A stretch of 64,000 nt of DNA from UMGS1696 sp964621755. GTDB taxonomy: Bacteria; Bacillota; Clostridia; Oscillospirales; CAG-272. How positions within the stretch are numbered: the stretch's first letter is position 1; the number at the start of each line of letters is the position of its first letter. Under the pieces are notes generated by a model that was not told the DNA's origin, ran no database searches, and saw only the letters and a list, made by a program, of their open reading frames with translations. A program made the translations under genes and the position numbers. Below, in pieces: positions 42,291-52,200 of this stretch. The stretch spans positions 1 through 64,000 of the forward strand of contig CAZUPI010000011.1 in assembly GCA_964621755.1 (NCBI GenBank), written 5' to 3'.

Positions 42291-42319
42291 ATTATACCAC
42301 CTCTTTTCCCGTTTGTCAA
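42291..42319 (-). promoter_or_regulatory. cysK promoter
   Basis: TTGACA (42319-42314), 17 bases, TATAAT (42296-42291) on the minus strand. Confidence 0.85.
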
Positions 42320-42416
42320 CTCTTTTTTTTAAATTTATAAAAAATTTATAAATTTGTTTGAGCTTTTTTGCGCCTGCATGGATTCACAAATTTCTTGTTT
42401 TTTTTAAGTTATCCTC

Positions 42417-42445
42417 TTGACAAATCACTGCTCTTCCGATATAAT
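42417..42445 (+). promoter_or_regulatory. Promoter of the leader peptide and O-acetylhomoserine sulfhydrylase gene
   Basis: TTGACA (42417-42422), 17 bases, TATAAT (42440-42445). Confidence 0.85.
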
Positions 42446-42464
42446 ATATTTGTATCACAATATT

Positions 42465-42495
42465 AAACATATAGGATTTATATGTTTATTTTTTT
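42465..42495 (+). other. AT-rich hairpin with T tract in the sulfhydrylase leader
   Basis: AAACATATA (42465-42473), loop GGATT, TATATGTTT (42479-42487), followed by seven Ts in a row. It has the shape of an intrinsic terminator but only A-T and one G-C pair, so it may be an operator (it is palindromic DNA just behind the promoter) or a weak attenuator. Confidence 0.4.
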
Positions 42496-42515
42496 AAAGA
42501 CAGGGGGCACATTTT

Positions 42516-42593
42516 ATGAGCAGTATCTTACTCACAATGTTACGTCATAATTTCAGAAACGGACGAATGTGCCGATGTAAGTCATTCTTTTAA
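42516..42593 (+). CDS. 25-codon leader peptide with two Cys codons ahead of the sulfhydrylase gene
   Basis: ATG 42516 follows AGGGGGC at 8-9 bases. The peptide begins MSSILLTMLRHNFRNG and ends RMCRCKSFF, with TGC at 42570-42572 and TGT at 42576-42578. GGCACATT (42506-42513), overlapping the ribosome binding site, is perfectly complementary to AATGTGCC (42566-42573), overlapping the first Cys codon. A ribosome pausing at Cys codons would open that pairing. Cys-containing leader ORFs are known to control sulfur genes in other bacteria, so this is a plausible cysteine-sensing leader. No classic terminator lies between it and the next gene 73 bases on. Confidence 0.55.
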   Translation: MSSILLTMLRHNFRNGRMCRCKSFF

Positions 42594-42666
42594 TAACCTT
42601 AATTCTATATATCCTAAAAAATAACAATAACAATACAGAAATAAATTAAAGAAAGAGGTACTTACG

Positions 42667-43959
42667 ATGAGTTATACATACGACAACAATTATAAGTTTG
42701 AAACCATTCAGCTGCACGCAGGTCAGGAAAATCCAGACCCCGCATCCGACGCGAGAGCCGTTCCGATATATCAGACAACCTCTTACGTATTCAAGAACTC
42801 CGCACATGCAGCAGCACGCTTCGGTCTTGCTGACGCAGGTAATATTTACGGAAGACTTACCAACTCCACACAGGATGTATTTGAAACCCGTATTGCTGCT
42901 CTTGAAGGCGGCGTTGCAGCACTCGCTACTGCATCCGGTGCAGCTGCTATCACCTATACCATTGAAGCGCTGGCACAAAAGGGCGATCACATTGTAGCAC
43001 AGAAAACCATCTATGGAGGTAGCTACAATCTGCTTGCACACACGCTTCCTCAGTACGGTATTGAGACAACCTTTGTTGACGCTCATAATCTGGAAGAAGT
43101 CGAAGCTGCCATCAAGGACAACACCAAGGCGGTTTATTTGGAAACACTCGGCAACCCGAACAGCGATATTCCGGACATCGATGCTATCGCTGCTATCGCA
43201 CATAAGCACGGTCTGCCGCTGGTCATTGACAATACCTTCGGTACTCCCTATCTGATTCGTCCGATTGAACACGGTGCTGACATCGTCGTTCACTCCGCCA
43301 CCAAATTCATTGGCGGCCATGGCACAACGCTCGGCGGTGTTATTATAGACTCCGGTAAGTTCGATTGGAAAGCAAGCGGCAAATATGCCCCCATTGCAGA
43401 AGCTAACCCCAGCTATCATGGCGTTTCCTTTGTAGATGCAGCAGGTCCGGCAGCATTTGTAACCTATGTTCGTGCTATCCTGCTTCGCGATATGGGCGCT
43501 ACCATTTCTCCTTTCAATGCATTCCTGCTCCTGCAAGGAACAGAAACTCTGTCTCTCCGTCTTGACCGCCATGTAGAAAACACGAAGAAAGTTGTTGAAT
43601 TCCTTGTAAATCATCCGAAGGTTGAAAAGGTCAACCATCCTTCCCTGCCCGACCATCCGGACCATGCTCTGTATGAGAGATACTTCCCGAACGGCGGCGC
43701 CTCCATTTTCACCTTTGACATTAAAGGCGGACAGAAGGAAGCTCACGAATTCATTGATAAACTGAAAATCTTCTCGCTGCTTGCTAACGTAGCGGATGTT
43801 AAGAGCTTGGTAATCCACCCGGCAACTACCACCCACTCTCAGCTGACCGAAGAAGAATTGCTTGACCAAGGCATCAAACCGAACACCATTCGTCTTTCAA
43901 TCGGTACGGAACATATCGACGATATTATCGCCGATCTTTCACAAGCATTCGGTGACTGA
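42667..43959 (+). CDS. O-acetylhomoserine sulfhydrylase
   Basis: The 430-residue PLP enzyme of the Cys/Met-metabolism family makes homocysteine from O-acetylhomoserine and sulfide (MetY type), and relatives also accept O-acetylserine. Landmarks are FETIQLHAGQENPDPASDAR, the N-terminal YQTTSYVF, NIYGRLTNSTQDVFE, and the Schiff-base Lys in HSATKFIGGHGT (about residue 213). The insertion around SGKFDWKASGKYA and the 430-residue length separate it from 380-390-residue cystathionine synthases or lyases. AAAGAGG precedes the ATG. Expression is likely governed by the leader region upstream and by sulfur supply. Confidence 0.93.
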   Translation: MSYTYDNNYKFETIQLHAGQENPDPASDARAVPIYQTTSYVFKNSAHAAARFGLADAGNIYGRLTNSTQDVFETRIAALEGGVAALATASGAAAITYTIEALAQKGDHIVAQKTIYGGSYNLLAHTLPQYGIETTFVDAHNLEEVEAAIKDNTKAVYLETLGNPNSDIPDIDAIAAIAHKHGLPLVIDNTFGTPYLIRPIEHGADIVVHSATKFIGGHGTTLGGVIIDSGKFDWKASGKYAPIAEANPSYHGVSFVDAAGPAAFVTYVRAILLRDMGATISPFNAFLLLQGTETLSLRLDRHVENTKKVVEFLVNHPKVEKVNHPSLPDHPDHALYERYFPNGGASIFTFDIKGGQKEAHEFIDKLKIFSLLANVADVKSLVIHPATTTHSQLTEEELLDQGIKPNTIRLSIGTEHIDDIIADLSQAFGD

Positions 43960-43998
43960 TTGAAATCCGTATTTTCGCAGTACACGAGCCTACTTCAC

Positions 43999-44031
43999 CG
44001 GACCGATGCTGTTTTGCAGTATTGGTCCGCT
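43999..44031 (+). terminator. Hairpin after the sulfhydrylase gene
   Basis: CGGACCGATGCT (43999-44010) pairs with AGTATTGGTCCG (44020-44031) using G-U pairs, followed by CTTTCTATAATT. Termination is probably partial. Confidence 0.6.
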
Positions 44032-44077
44032 TTCTATAATTAATAATTTGCAATAACACGAAAAAGGAGTCTTAGAT

Positions 44078-44650
44078 ATGGCAGAAACACTCACCAGAGA
44101 AGCGGCATGGGAACTGCTGACAGAATTCAACAAGGATCACTTTCACCTGAAACATGCCCTGACAGTAGAGGGAGTTATGCGGTATTTCGCAAAGGAACTG
44201 GGCTACTCAGATGAGGAAAATTTTTGGGGCGTCGTCGGTCTTCTGCATGATTTGGATTTCGAACAATTTCCGGAGCAGCATTGCATCAAAGAACAGGAAA
44301 TTATGCGGGAGCGCGGCATTGACGAACGCATCATCCATGCGACGGCCAGCCACGGCTATGCGCAGACGGTGGAGATTGAGCCTGAGCATGAAATGGAAAA
44401 AGTTCTCTATGCCGTAGATGAATTGACCGGACTCATCGGGGCGGTGGCACTCATGCGTCCCTCCAAAAGCGTATCTGATTTGGAGCTGAAGTCCGTAAAG
44501 AAAAAGTACAAGAATGCAAACTTTGCCGCCGGCTGCTCCAGACAGGTAATTGAACGCGGCGCCGCCATGCTCGGATGGGAGCTGGATACCTTAATTGAAA
44601 GAACGATTCTCGCTATGAGAAGCTGCGAAGAGATTTATGAAAATTTCTAA
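44078..44650 (+). CDS. HD-domain protein
   Basis: The 190-residue protein has the HD metal-site pattern: LKHALTVEGVMRYFAKELG (first His), VVGLLHDLDFEQFPEQH with the HD pair near residue 57, ATASHGYAQ, and VLYAVDELTGL with the last Asp. HD proteins are metal-dependent phosphohydrolases for nucleotides or other phosphates; this small stand-alone type has no assigned substrate. AAAGGAG precedes the ATG. The last 14 bases overlap the hydE start, so the two are coupled and may act in one process. Confidence 0.85.
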   Translation: MAETLTREAAWELLTEFNKDHFHLKHALTVEGVMRYFAKELGYSDEENFWGVVGLLHDLDFEQFPEQHCIKEQEIMRERGIDERIIHATASHGYAQTVEIEPEHEMEKVLYAVDELTGLIGAVALMRPSKSVSDLELKSVKKKYKNANFAAGCSRQVIERGAAMLGWELDTLIERTILAMRSCEEIYENF

Positions 44651-45689
44651 TTTTATAGAAGAACTCTCCGTCAAGCGCAATTTGCCTGATGCGGAGCTGA
44701 AAGCATTATTGGAAACCGACGAATTCGACCCCTCTCTTCTTTGCGCTGCCGACCAGAAACGCAGAGAAATCTACGGGGATGAAGTATATATACGCGGGTT
44801 GATTGAATTTACTAACTACTGTCGGAATAACTGCTATTACTGCGGAATTCGCAGAGACAATAAAAAAGCGATTCGTTACAGACTGAGTAAAGACGAAATT
44901 CTCTCCTGCTGTGCTGAAGGATATCAGCTCGGATTCCGCACCTATGTTCTGCAGGGCGGCGAGGATCCGTATTATACCGATGCGCTGATGTGCGATATCG
45001 TTTCGGAAATTCACAGCCGCTTTCCGGACTGTGCCGTTACACTCTCTATCGGAGAAAAATCAAGAGAAAGCTATCAGGCTTTCTTTGACGCAGGCGCGCG
45101 ACGTTATTTGCTGCGCCATGAAACCGCCGGTGAGGAGCATTACAGAAAGCTCCATCCCGACAGTATGAGTCTGAAAAACCGAAAGCGCTGCTTATATGAT
45201 TTAAAAGATATCGGATATCAGGTAGGATCCGGTTTCATGGTGGGGTCCCCATACCAGACAACAGAAAATCTGATTGATGATTTGCGCTTCCTCCAAGAAC
45301 TGCGTCCGGACATGATTGGCATTGGTCCGTATATCACCCACAAGGAAACGCCATTTTCCGATTTTGGAATCGGCAGTATGGCGCTCACTTTGCGGTTGAT
45401 AGCAATCTTACGGCTTATGTTCCCCTATGCGCTGATTCCGGCAACTACAGCGCTCGGTACGATTCACCCACAAGGACGTGAACTCGGATTGAAGGCGGGA
45501 GCCAATGTAGTAATGCCAAACCTCTCCCCCGTCGGTGTGCGGAAAAAATACGAGCTCTACGAAAACAAAATCTGTACCGGCGAAGAAGCCGCTCAGTGCC
45601 GCGGCTGTCTGGAACGACGCGTCCTCTCTGCCGGATATCGGATTGTGACCTCAATCGGAAATGTGAAAAAGGAGACGAAAATCCAATGA
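44637..45689 (+). CDS. hydE: Radical SAM protein HydE, [FeFe]-hydrogenase maturase type
   Basis: The 350-residue protein has the radical-SAM cluster motif CRNNCYYCG (CX3CX2C), the SAM-binding GEDPYY, and the HydE-type segments LIEFTNYCRNNC, GIGPYITHKETPF and PATTALGTIHPQGRELG. HydE helps build the diiron dithiolate centre of [FeFe]-hydrogenase. HydF and HydG are not in the window, so the assignment rests on sequence; a related radical-SAM role (for example a PylB-like enzyme) is the alternative. It overlaps the HD gene upstream; mnmA begins 48 bases downstream. Confidence 0.88.
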   Translation: MKISNFIEELSVKRNLPDAELKALLETDEFDPSLLCAADQKRREIYGDEVYIRGLIEFTNYCRNNCYYCGIRRDNKKAIRYRLSKDEILSCCAEGYQLGFRTYVLQGGEDPYYTDALMCDIVSEIHSRFPDCAVTLSIGEKSRESYQAFFDAGARRYLLRHETAGEEHYRKLHPDSMSLKNRKRCLYDLKDIGYQVGSGFMVGSPYQTTENLIDDLRFLQELRPDMIGIGPYITHKETPFSDFGIGSMALTLRLIAILRLMFPYALIPATTALGTIHPQGRELGLKAGANVVMPNLSPVGVRKKYELYENKICTGEEAAQCRGCLERRVLSAGYRIVTSIGNVKKETKIQ

Positions 45690-45737
45690 CCATTCGCCAA
45701 TCACAAACCAACCAGACGATAGAATTAAGGTGACGCG

Positions 45738-46811
45738 ATGAGCAAAAGAGCCATGATTGCCATGAGCGGCGGCGTGGATTCCAGTGTTGCCGCCTATATG
45801 ATGAAAGAGCAAGGTTACGACTGTATGGGCGTTACCATGAAGCTCTTTCATAACGAGGATATCGGGGTTTCCAGAGAGCACTCCTGCTGTTCGCTGGATG
45901 ATGTTGAGGACGCACGAAGCGTGGCATATGCGTTAGGAATTCCCTACCATGTATTCAATTTTTCCGAGCGCTTTAAAGAAGATGTAATCGACCGCTTTAT
46001 CACCGCCTACGAAAACGGAATTACGCCAAATCCCTGCATCGATTGCAACCGCTATCTGAAGTTTGACAAGCTGTACTCCCGCGCAAAGGAACTGAAATAC
46101 GACTATGTCGTGACCGGACATTATGCTCGTATTGAACAGGATCCCATATCCGGAAGATATCTGCTGAAAAAAGCCCACGACAAAGACAAAGACCAAAGTT
46201 ATGTACTGTATGCTATGACGCAGGACCAGCTTGCGCACACACAATTTCCGTTAGGCGTTCTGACGAAGCCGGAGGTGCGTAGCATCGCCGAATCTCAAGG
46301 CTTTATCAACGCACGCAAGCACGACAGTCAGGACATTTGTTTTGTCCAAAACGGAAATTACGCAGACTTTATTGAGGAACACACCGGGAAAAAATATCCC
46401 AGCGGAAACTTCATCGACAGACAAGGAAATATTCTCGGCAGACACCGCGGCGTCATTCGCTACACAATTGGTCAGCGAAAAGGGCTCGGCCTGTCCGCTT
46501 CCGAACCATTGTACGTATGTGCCGTCAATCCGTCAGACAACACTGTCATCGTCGGAAAGGAAACCGAGCTATACTCGCGGGTGCTGACAGCACAAAATAT
46601 TAACCTGATTTCCGTTCCCAATATAGAAAAATCTGTGCGATTAAAAGCTAAAGTACGCTATCGTCAACCAGAACAATGGGCAACCGTCATCCAAACCGAT
46701 GTGGACACGCTGAAAGTCGAATTTGACGAACCGCAGCGCGCCATCACCAAAGGTCAATCTGTCGTTTTATACGATAATGACACAATCGTCGGTGGTGGAA
46801 CCATACAATAA
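45738..46811 (+). CDS. mnmA: tRNA-specific 2-thiouridylase MnmA
   Basis: The 357-residue enzyme thiolates U34 of tRNA-Glu, -Gln and -Lys using ATP and a persulfide from a cysteine desulfurase. The PP-loop SGGVDSSV lies near residue 10, the catalytic Cys residues are in NPCIDCNRY and DICFVQNG, and the C-terminal beta-barrel starts around residue 270. The EHSCCSLDDVEDAR stretch is the extended Cys-containing version found in many Clostridia. Position behind sulfur-assimilation genes fits its need for sulfur. A terminator hairpin follows. Confidence 0.96.
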   Translation: MSKRAMIAMSGGVDSSVAAYMMKEQGYDCMGVTMKLFHNEDIGVSREHSCCSLDDVEDARSVAYALGIPYHVFNFSERFKEDVIDRFITAYENGITPNPCIDCNRYLKFDKLYSRAKELKYDYVVTGHYARIEQDPISGRYLLKKAHDKDKDQSYVLYAMTQDQLAHTQFPLGVLTKPEVRSIAESQGFINARKHDSQDICFVQNGNYADFIEEHTGKKYPSGNFIDRQGNILGRHRGVIRYTIGQRKGLGLSASEPLYVCAVNPSDNTVIVGKETELYSRVLTAQNINLISVPNIEKSVRLKAKVRYRQPEQWATVIQTDVDTLKVEFDEPQRAITKGQSVVLYDNDTIVGGGTIQ

Positions 46812-46831
46812 AATAATTTGTTAAGGGGGAT

Positions 46832-46870
46832 TCTCGGGAGGAACTTTTTTGAAAAAAGTTTCTCCCGAAC
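46832..46870 (+). terminator. mnmA terminator of the dispersed hairpin class
   Basis: CGGGAGGAACTTTTTT (46834-46849) pairs with AAAAAAGTTTCTCCCG (46852-46867 region), followed by AACTTCTTTTTTATC. Confidence 0.8.
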
Positions 46871-46954
46871 TTCTTTTTTATCTATATTTGCACTGGTATA
46901 AGGCTTAGAGGGGATTTGAGAAAACCTTTCCCAAAACGTCTCCTATTGTTCCCT

Positions 46955-48469
46955 TTACAGAATAATACATATTAAACCCTGACTGCCTTCGTTGATAATT
47001 TTTGATAAAGTTTCGCCGAATTTTTGACGTGCGTCGTCTGGCATGTGTTCAAGTTTCGTGTGGAGCCCATCGTTGACTAATTCGTATAGAGACCGGCCAA
47101 ACATATTCGACTGCCAGATGTTTTTCGGGTCCTCGTCAAATTCCTGCATGAGGTATTTGACAAACTCCTCAGATTGCTGCTCCGTACCGATAATGGGGCT
47201 GATTTCAGTCTCTATATTCGTTTTAATCATATGGACGGACGATGCTGAGGCGCGAAGCCTTACACCATAGCCGCCCGATTGCCGGATGATTTCCGGGTCA
47301 TCAAGTTTTAGATCATCAACGCTCGGCATGACAATGCCATAGCCGCAGGCGTTGACCTCAGCAAGGGCGTTCTTATACTTATCAAACTCGCGCTTTTCAG
47401 CTGACAGTCCCTCGAGCGCTTCAAGCAGGTCCGTTTCGTTTTTCATCGGGATGCCCGTGATTTCTGAAATAACGTCGTAGTACAGGCCGTCCGGAAGCCT
47501 CACACGAAGGGACGCGGTCCCACATCCAGCGTCGGTTTTCTCAATATCAACCGCAATGTCATCGCCGTATTCTCCAACCGTCGCGGCAGCTTTTTTGATT
47601 CCCGCTGTGAGGGCTTCGGTAAACTCTCCTTTAATTTCGCGCAGCCGCTTCATTTTCTTCGACGCAGCGATTGCAGCCTCATAGATACCCCGCTTCAGCC
47701 GATGGTCATCCGACAAAACCGAAGTCCATGCGGGCAAGCAGATATCCGCTTCCTTTGCTGGAAACTCGTCAAGCAGCATCTCAAGAATATGCCCAATGTC
47801 GTCCGCATTCAACTCAAGGCAACTCACCAAAGCGACCGGCGCGCTGTATTTTTCCTCGAGCTTCATAGCAAGCCTGACAGCCTCCTCCGTTTCGGGATGG
47901 GCAGAATTGAGAATGACGGCAAACGGCTTGCCCAACTCGGTCAACTCTCTTGCGACCCGTTCTTCAGCAATCTGGTAGCTTTCTCGCGGAAAGTCGCCAA
48001 TCGTACCATCGGAAGTCACAAGCATTCCAATCGTGGCATGCTCAGAAATGACCTTTTTGGTGCCGTATTCGGCCGCCTCCTCAAAAGGAACTGGCTCGCT
48101 GTGCCACGGAGTGTGAACCATGCGTGTACTGCCGTTTTCCTCTCCACCAAGCGCGTCGGGAATCATGTATCCCACGCAGTCGACCAACTTGACCCGGAGT
48201 GTCGCACCATCGTCGACTGTGATGCTGACCCCCTCGTCGGGAATAAATTTTGGCTCCGTTGTCATGACGGTCCGTCCGCCTGCGCTCTGCGGCAGTTCGT
48301 CCCGTGAGCGTTCCCGGTCAAAATCGCTGCGAATATTTGGAATCACGACAGATTCCATAAAACGTTTGATAAACGTACTTTTCCCGCTTCTGACAGGTCC
48401 CACCACACCGATATATACGTCGCCGTGCGTCCTGCCCGCGATGTCTCTATAAATTGCTGTATCAGTCAC
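46955..48469 (-). CDS. spoIVA: Stage IV sporulation protein A, spore coat ATPase
   Basis: The 504-residue protein is the morphogenetic ATPase that polymerises on the forespore to form the coat's basement layer. The P-loop GPVRSGKST lies at residues 24-32, followed by FIKRFMESVVIPNI and DELPQSAGGRTVMTTEPKFI. The C-terminus LICIIL fits the family's conserved end. Length is close to the usual 492. Its presence is good evidence that the organism, or its recent ancestors, forms endospores. Normally it is transcribed in the mother cell by sigma-E; I did not identify that promoter in the 66-base gap upstream. Confidence 0.97.
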   Translation of the reverse strand: MTDTAIYRDIAGRTHGDVYIGVVGPVRSGKSTFIKRFMESVVIPNIRSDFDRERSRDELPQSAGGRTVMTTEPKFIPDEGVSITVDDGATLRVKLVDCVGYMIPDALGGEENGSTRMVHTPWHSEPVPFEEAAEYGTKKVISEHATIGMLVTSDGTIGDFPRESYQIAEERVARELTELGKPFAVILNSAHPETEEAVRLAMKLEEKYSAPVALVSCLELNADDIGHILEMLLDEFPAKEADICLPAWTSVLSDDHRLKRGIYEAAIAASKKMKRLREIKGEFTEALTAGIKKAAATVGEYGDDIAVDIEKTDAGCGTASLRVRLPDGLYYDVISEITGIPMKNETDLLEALEGLSAEKREFDKYKNALAEVNACGYGIVMPSVDDLKLDDPEIIRQSGGYGVRLRASASSVHMIKTNIETEISPIIGTEQQSEEFVKYLMQEFDEDPKNIWQSNMFGRSLYELVNDGLHTKLEHMPDDARQKFGETLSKIINEGSQGLICIIL

Positions 48470-48535
48470 AGAAAAAACCTCCGCGTGTTTTAGCTTGATT
48501 TAGCTTTACTAAAACATATGCGAAGGTATGGGAAT

Positions 48536-49264
48536 TTATGCGGTTATCATGGTAATAATTCCGTACGCAATCGGGACGAGGAGTGCGGGCAGCATGTTTC
48601 CGACTTTGATTTGTTTGCCGAGAAACAGATTGATACCGACTGCGAAAATCAAAACAGACCCAACAAGAGATAGATTTGAGATGATTTCATCGCTGAAAAA
48701 AACGCCGATAAGCCCGGCTGCCGCAGTGAGAAGTCCCTGATACAGTCCCAGCGGCAATGCCGAAAACAGAACACCGACGCCCAGTGTGGACGCGAAAATC
48801 ATGGTTGCAATGAAGTCGAGAATGGATTTGGAGTATAAAAGAGACGGGTCCCCTTCGAGGCCGTCGCGAAAAGCACCGACGATTGCCATCGCTCCCACGC
48901 AGATAACGAGCGTTGAGGTGACAAATCCCTCTGTGAACTTGGAATCTCCCTTCAAAAACGGGAGCTTTTTTATTTTTTCTCCAAGGCCTTCAAGAAAGTC
49001 TTCGATACGGAGCAGCTCTCCGATAAGAGTTCCGATAACAAGAGAGACTATCATCAGCATAATTCCGTTTGTAGAAAGCGTACCGTCCTCAATCACGAGC
49101 ATTTCCTGCATCGTACAGCTAATTCCAATGAATATGGTCGCAATACCAAGGGTTTTGAGGAGAGCATTCTGAAGTGTTTGGGACAGTCCCCTTTTAGCGA
49201 AAATCCCGATGAGACTGCCTATGATAACAGCAAGTGTGTTGACTATAGTTCCAATTCCAGGCAT
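48536..49264 (-). CDS. DUF554 membrane protein
   Basis: The 242-residue protein has six to seven membrane segments and the DUF554 start MPGIGTIVNTLAVIIGSLIG, plus the later CVGAMAIVGAFRDGLEGD. Members (YdfK/YqgA) are integral inner membrane proteins with no proven function; transport has been suggested. It lies 27 bases beyond polC on the same strand and 66 bases ahead of spoIVA. Confidence 0.9.
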   Translation of the reverse strand: MPGIGTIVNTLAVIIGSLIGIFAKRGLSQTLQNALLKTLGIATIFIGISCTMQEMLVIEDGTLSTNGIMLMIVSLVIGTLIGELLRIEDFLEGLGEKIKKLPFLKGDSKFTEGFVTSTLVICVGAMAIVGAFRDGLEGDPSLLYSKSILDFIATMIFASTLGVGVLFSALPLGLYQGLLTAAAGLIGVFFSDEIISNLSLVGSVLIFAVGINLFLGKQIKVGNMLPALLVPIAYGIITMITA

Positions 49265-49291
49265 AAACTTGTACGTCTTTCTTTTTGATTT

Positions 49292-52200
49292 TTATCCAAA
49301 CATAGAGAGCTGATTGGTTTTGGACATTCCCTTCAGAGCGCCATTTTTCTCGAGCAATTCAAGAACCGACTTTGAGACCTTTGCCTGAACGCGCAGTTCA
49401 TCCACAGAATAAACAGTGCCGGACTTCATGGCGTTCATGATGTTTTCCGCTGCGGTTTCTCCGAGACCTGGAAGAGATGAGAATGGAAGTCTGATTTTTC
49501 CGCGCTCAGGTAGGAATTTAGTAGCGTGCGACTTGTGAATGTCCACCGGAAGGAAATCGTATCCGCGCTGATAGTACTCGTTCACAAGCATCAGCGCGTC
49601 CGCAACGTCCGCATCTTTTGCTGTGATTTCGCTGCGGCGGTGATTCAAATCGGTAAGCACATTTCTCACGTGCTCCTTGCCGCCCATGACAATTTCCCCA
49701 TCGAAGCCATCCGGTGCGGCGGTAAAATATGCCGCATAGAACTCCACCGGATAGTAGATTTTATACCACATCAGGCGGATTGCGTCGATGACATATGCGG
49801 CAGCATGTGCTTTCGGAAACATGTAACGGATTTTCTGGAGTGAATCGATATACCACTGTGGTACGCCAGCCGCCAGCATGGCATCCTGCATCTCCCTCGG
49901 GATAATCGCTCCCTTTTTATTCTTTCGTACGAATTCCATAATTTTGAACGACAGGCTTTTTTCCATGCCGTATTTATGGATGAGAGTCATCATGATGTCG
50001 TCACGGCATCCGATAACGTCTGAAATCGTACAGATTTTGTTGTTAATCAGCTCTTCTGCATTACCGAGCCAGCAACCGGTCCCGTGGGTCAAACCAGATA
50101 TCTGCAAAAGGTCAGTAAAATTTTTCGGCTGTGCTTCCACCAGAACGCCGCGGATGAAGCGCGTGCCCATTTCTGGAAGCCCGAGCGTTGCGGTTTTGGA
50201 GTCGATTTGTTCCGGGGTTACGCTGATTGGCTCAGTCGATGTGAAGCTCTTATAAACCGCCGGGTCGGTCATCGGCACGTCGAGGACGCTTGTACCGGTG
50301 TACTCTTCCAATCGCTTGTATTTGGTCGGAATATCGTGCCCAAGAATGTCGAGCTTAAGAATGGTGTCGTGGAGGTATTTGAATTCGAAGTGGGTGGTGA
50401 TGATGTCGGAGTTTGGATCTTCTGCGGGATGCTGCACGGGAGAAAAATCGTAAATATCATACTCCTGTGGCACGACGATGATGCCGCCTGGGTGCTGTCC
50501 GGTTGTGCGTTTTGTACCAAGACAACCGGCTATGAGGCGGTCCATCTCAGCGCGATTGACCGATATTCCCTTTGCTTCGAGAAACTTCGCAGCAAATCCG
50601 TACGCGGTCTTATCAGCGAGCGTACCGATTGTCCCCGCTTTGAACGCTTTGCCTGTTCCGAACAGAACTTCGGTGAATTTATGCGCGTCCGCCTGCACAT
50701 CGCCTGAAAAGTTGAGGTCGATATCAGGTGTTTTATCTCCCTTGAATCCAAGGAAGGTTTCAAACGGGATATCATGCCCGTCGCCATACAACTCCGTTCC
50801 ACAGTTCGGGCACTTTTTCGACGGAAGGTCGAAGCCGGAGCCGTACGCACCACCCTCGAAAAACTCAGAATAGCGGCACTTCGGACAGCGATAATGTGGC
50901 GGAAGGGGATTTACTTTGGTAATTCCCGCCATAGTTGCGGCAAACGACGACCCTACCGAGCCGCGCGAACCAACTTGATACCCTTTTGCCTCGCTGTTTT
51001 CCACGAGCTTGCGGGCAATGATATACATAATCGCAAAACCGTTTTTGATAATCGCATCAAGTTCTCGCTCCAGTCTAGCGGAAACGATATCGGGAAGTGG
51101 GTCCCCGTACCATTCCTTTGCAAGTGCCCAGCACTTCGAGGTCAGCTCCTCCTCCGCGCCGTCGATGTGCGGGGGATAGTTCCCCTTCGGAATGGGACGG
51201 ACCGTCTCAATCATATCGGCAATTTTGTTTGGATTATCGATAACCACTTCGTGCGCCACGTCCTCACCGAGGTAAGAAAACTCTTCGAGCATTTCCTCTG
51301 TTGTGCGGAAGTACAGTTTGGTCTCCCGGTCGGCATCCTTGAATCCCAGACCGGTGAGGATGATACGGCGATAAATTTCGTCTTCCGGATTTTTGTAGTG
51401 AGCATCGCAAGTCGCACATACCGGACGGTTCGCTTTGCGTCCGATTTCGAGAACACGGCGGTTCAAGTTGCGCAGTGCTTCTTCATCAGGTACCTTTCCC
51501 TCAGCTATCATAAAAGCGTTATTCGATATTGGCTGAATTTCAAGATAGTCGTAAAACTGCGCGATTTCGATGAGCTGGGACTCGGATTTGCCTTCCATGA
51601 TGGCGGTAAAAAGCTCGCCCGCTTCACAAGCGGATCCGAGAATCAACCCCTCACGGTATTCCTCGAGGTTGGTGCGTGGGATCCTAGGGTGGCGGTAATA
51701 ATATTTAAGATAGGAGTCGGACACGAGGCGATAAAGGTTTTTCATGCCCGTCTGATTCTTGACAAGAATAATCTGGTGATAGGATTTAAGTTTCAGAGGG
51801 TCCGCCTTTTCCGCCATGATAAAGTTCATGCGGGACACGGTGTCGATCCCCTCCTCCTTGAGACGGTCAGTCATACAGGTGAAGATTGCCGCCAACATTT
51901 CCGCGTCATCGGACGCACGGTGATGGTTGAAGTCGCCCAGCTTATAGTGCTTAGCAAGAGTATCCAGCTTGTGATTCTTGAGCGTCGGGTTCATATAGCG
52001 GGACATGGCGACAGTATCAAGATAGGGATTGTTAAACGGGAGTCCTGCCTCCTCTGCCGCCTGCCGGATGAAGCCCGTATCAAACGACGCATTGTGCGCC
52101 ACGAGCATCCTGTCGCCGATGAAAGCGAAAAAATCCTTCAACACCTCAGCGACCGGCGGGGCATCCATCACCATTTCATCGGTGATGCCAGTCAGCTCAG

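Noticed and set aside
42446..42666. SAM or T-box riboswitch ahead of the sulfhydrylase gene
   Set aside because: No T-box sequence and none of the SAM-I conserved core could be found; only the leader ORF and an AT-rich hairpin are present.
42646..43869. 407-codon minus-strand open frame
   Set aside because: Antisense shadow of the sulfhydrylase gene.
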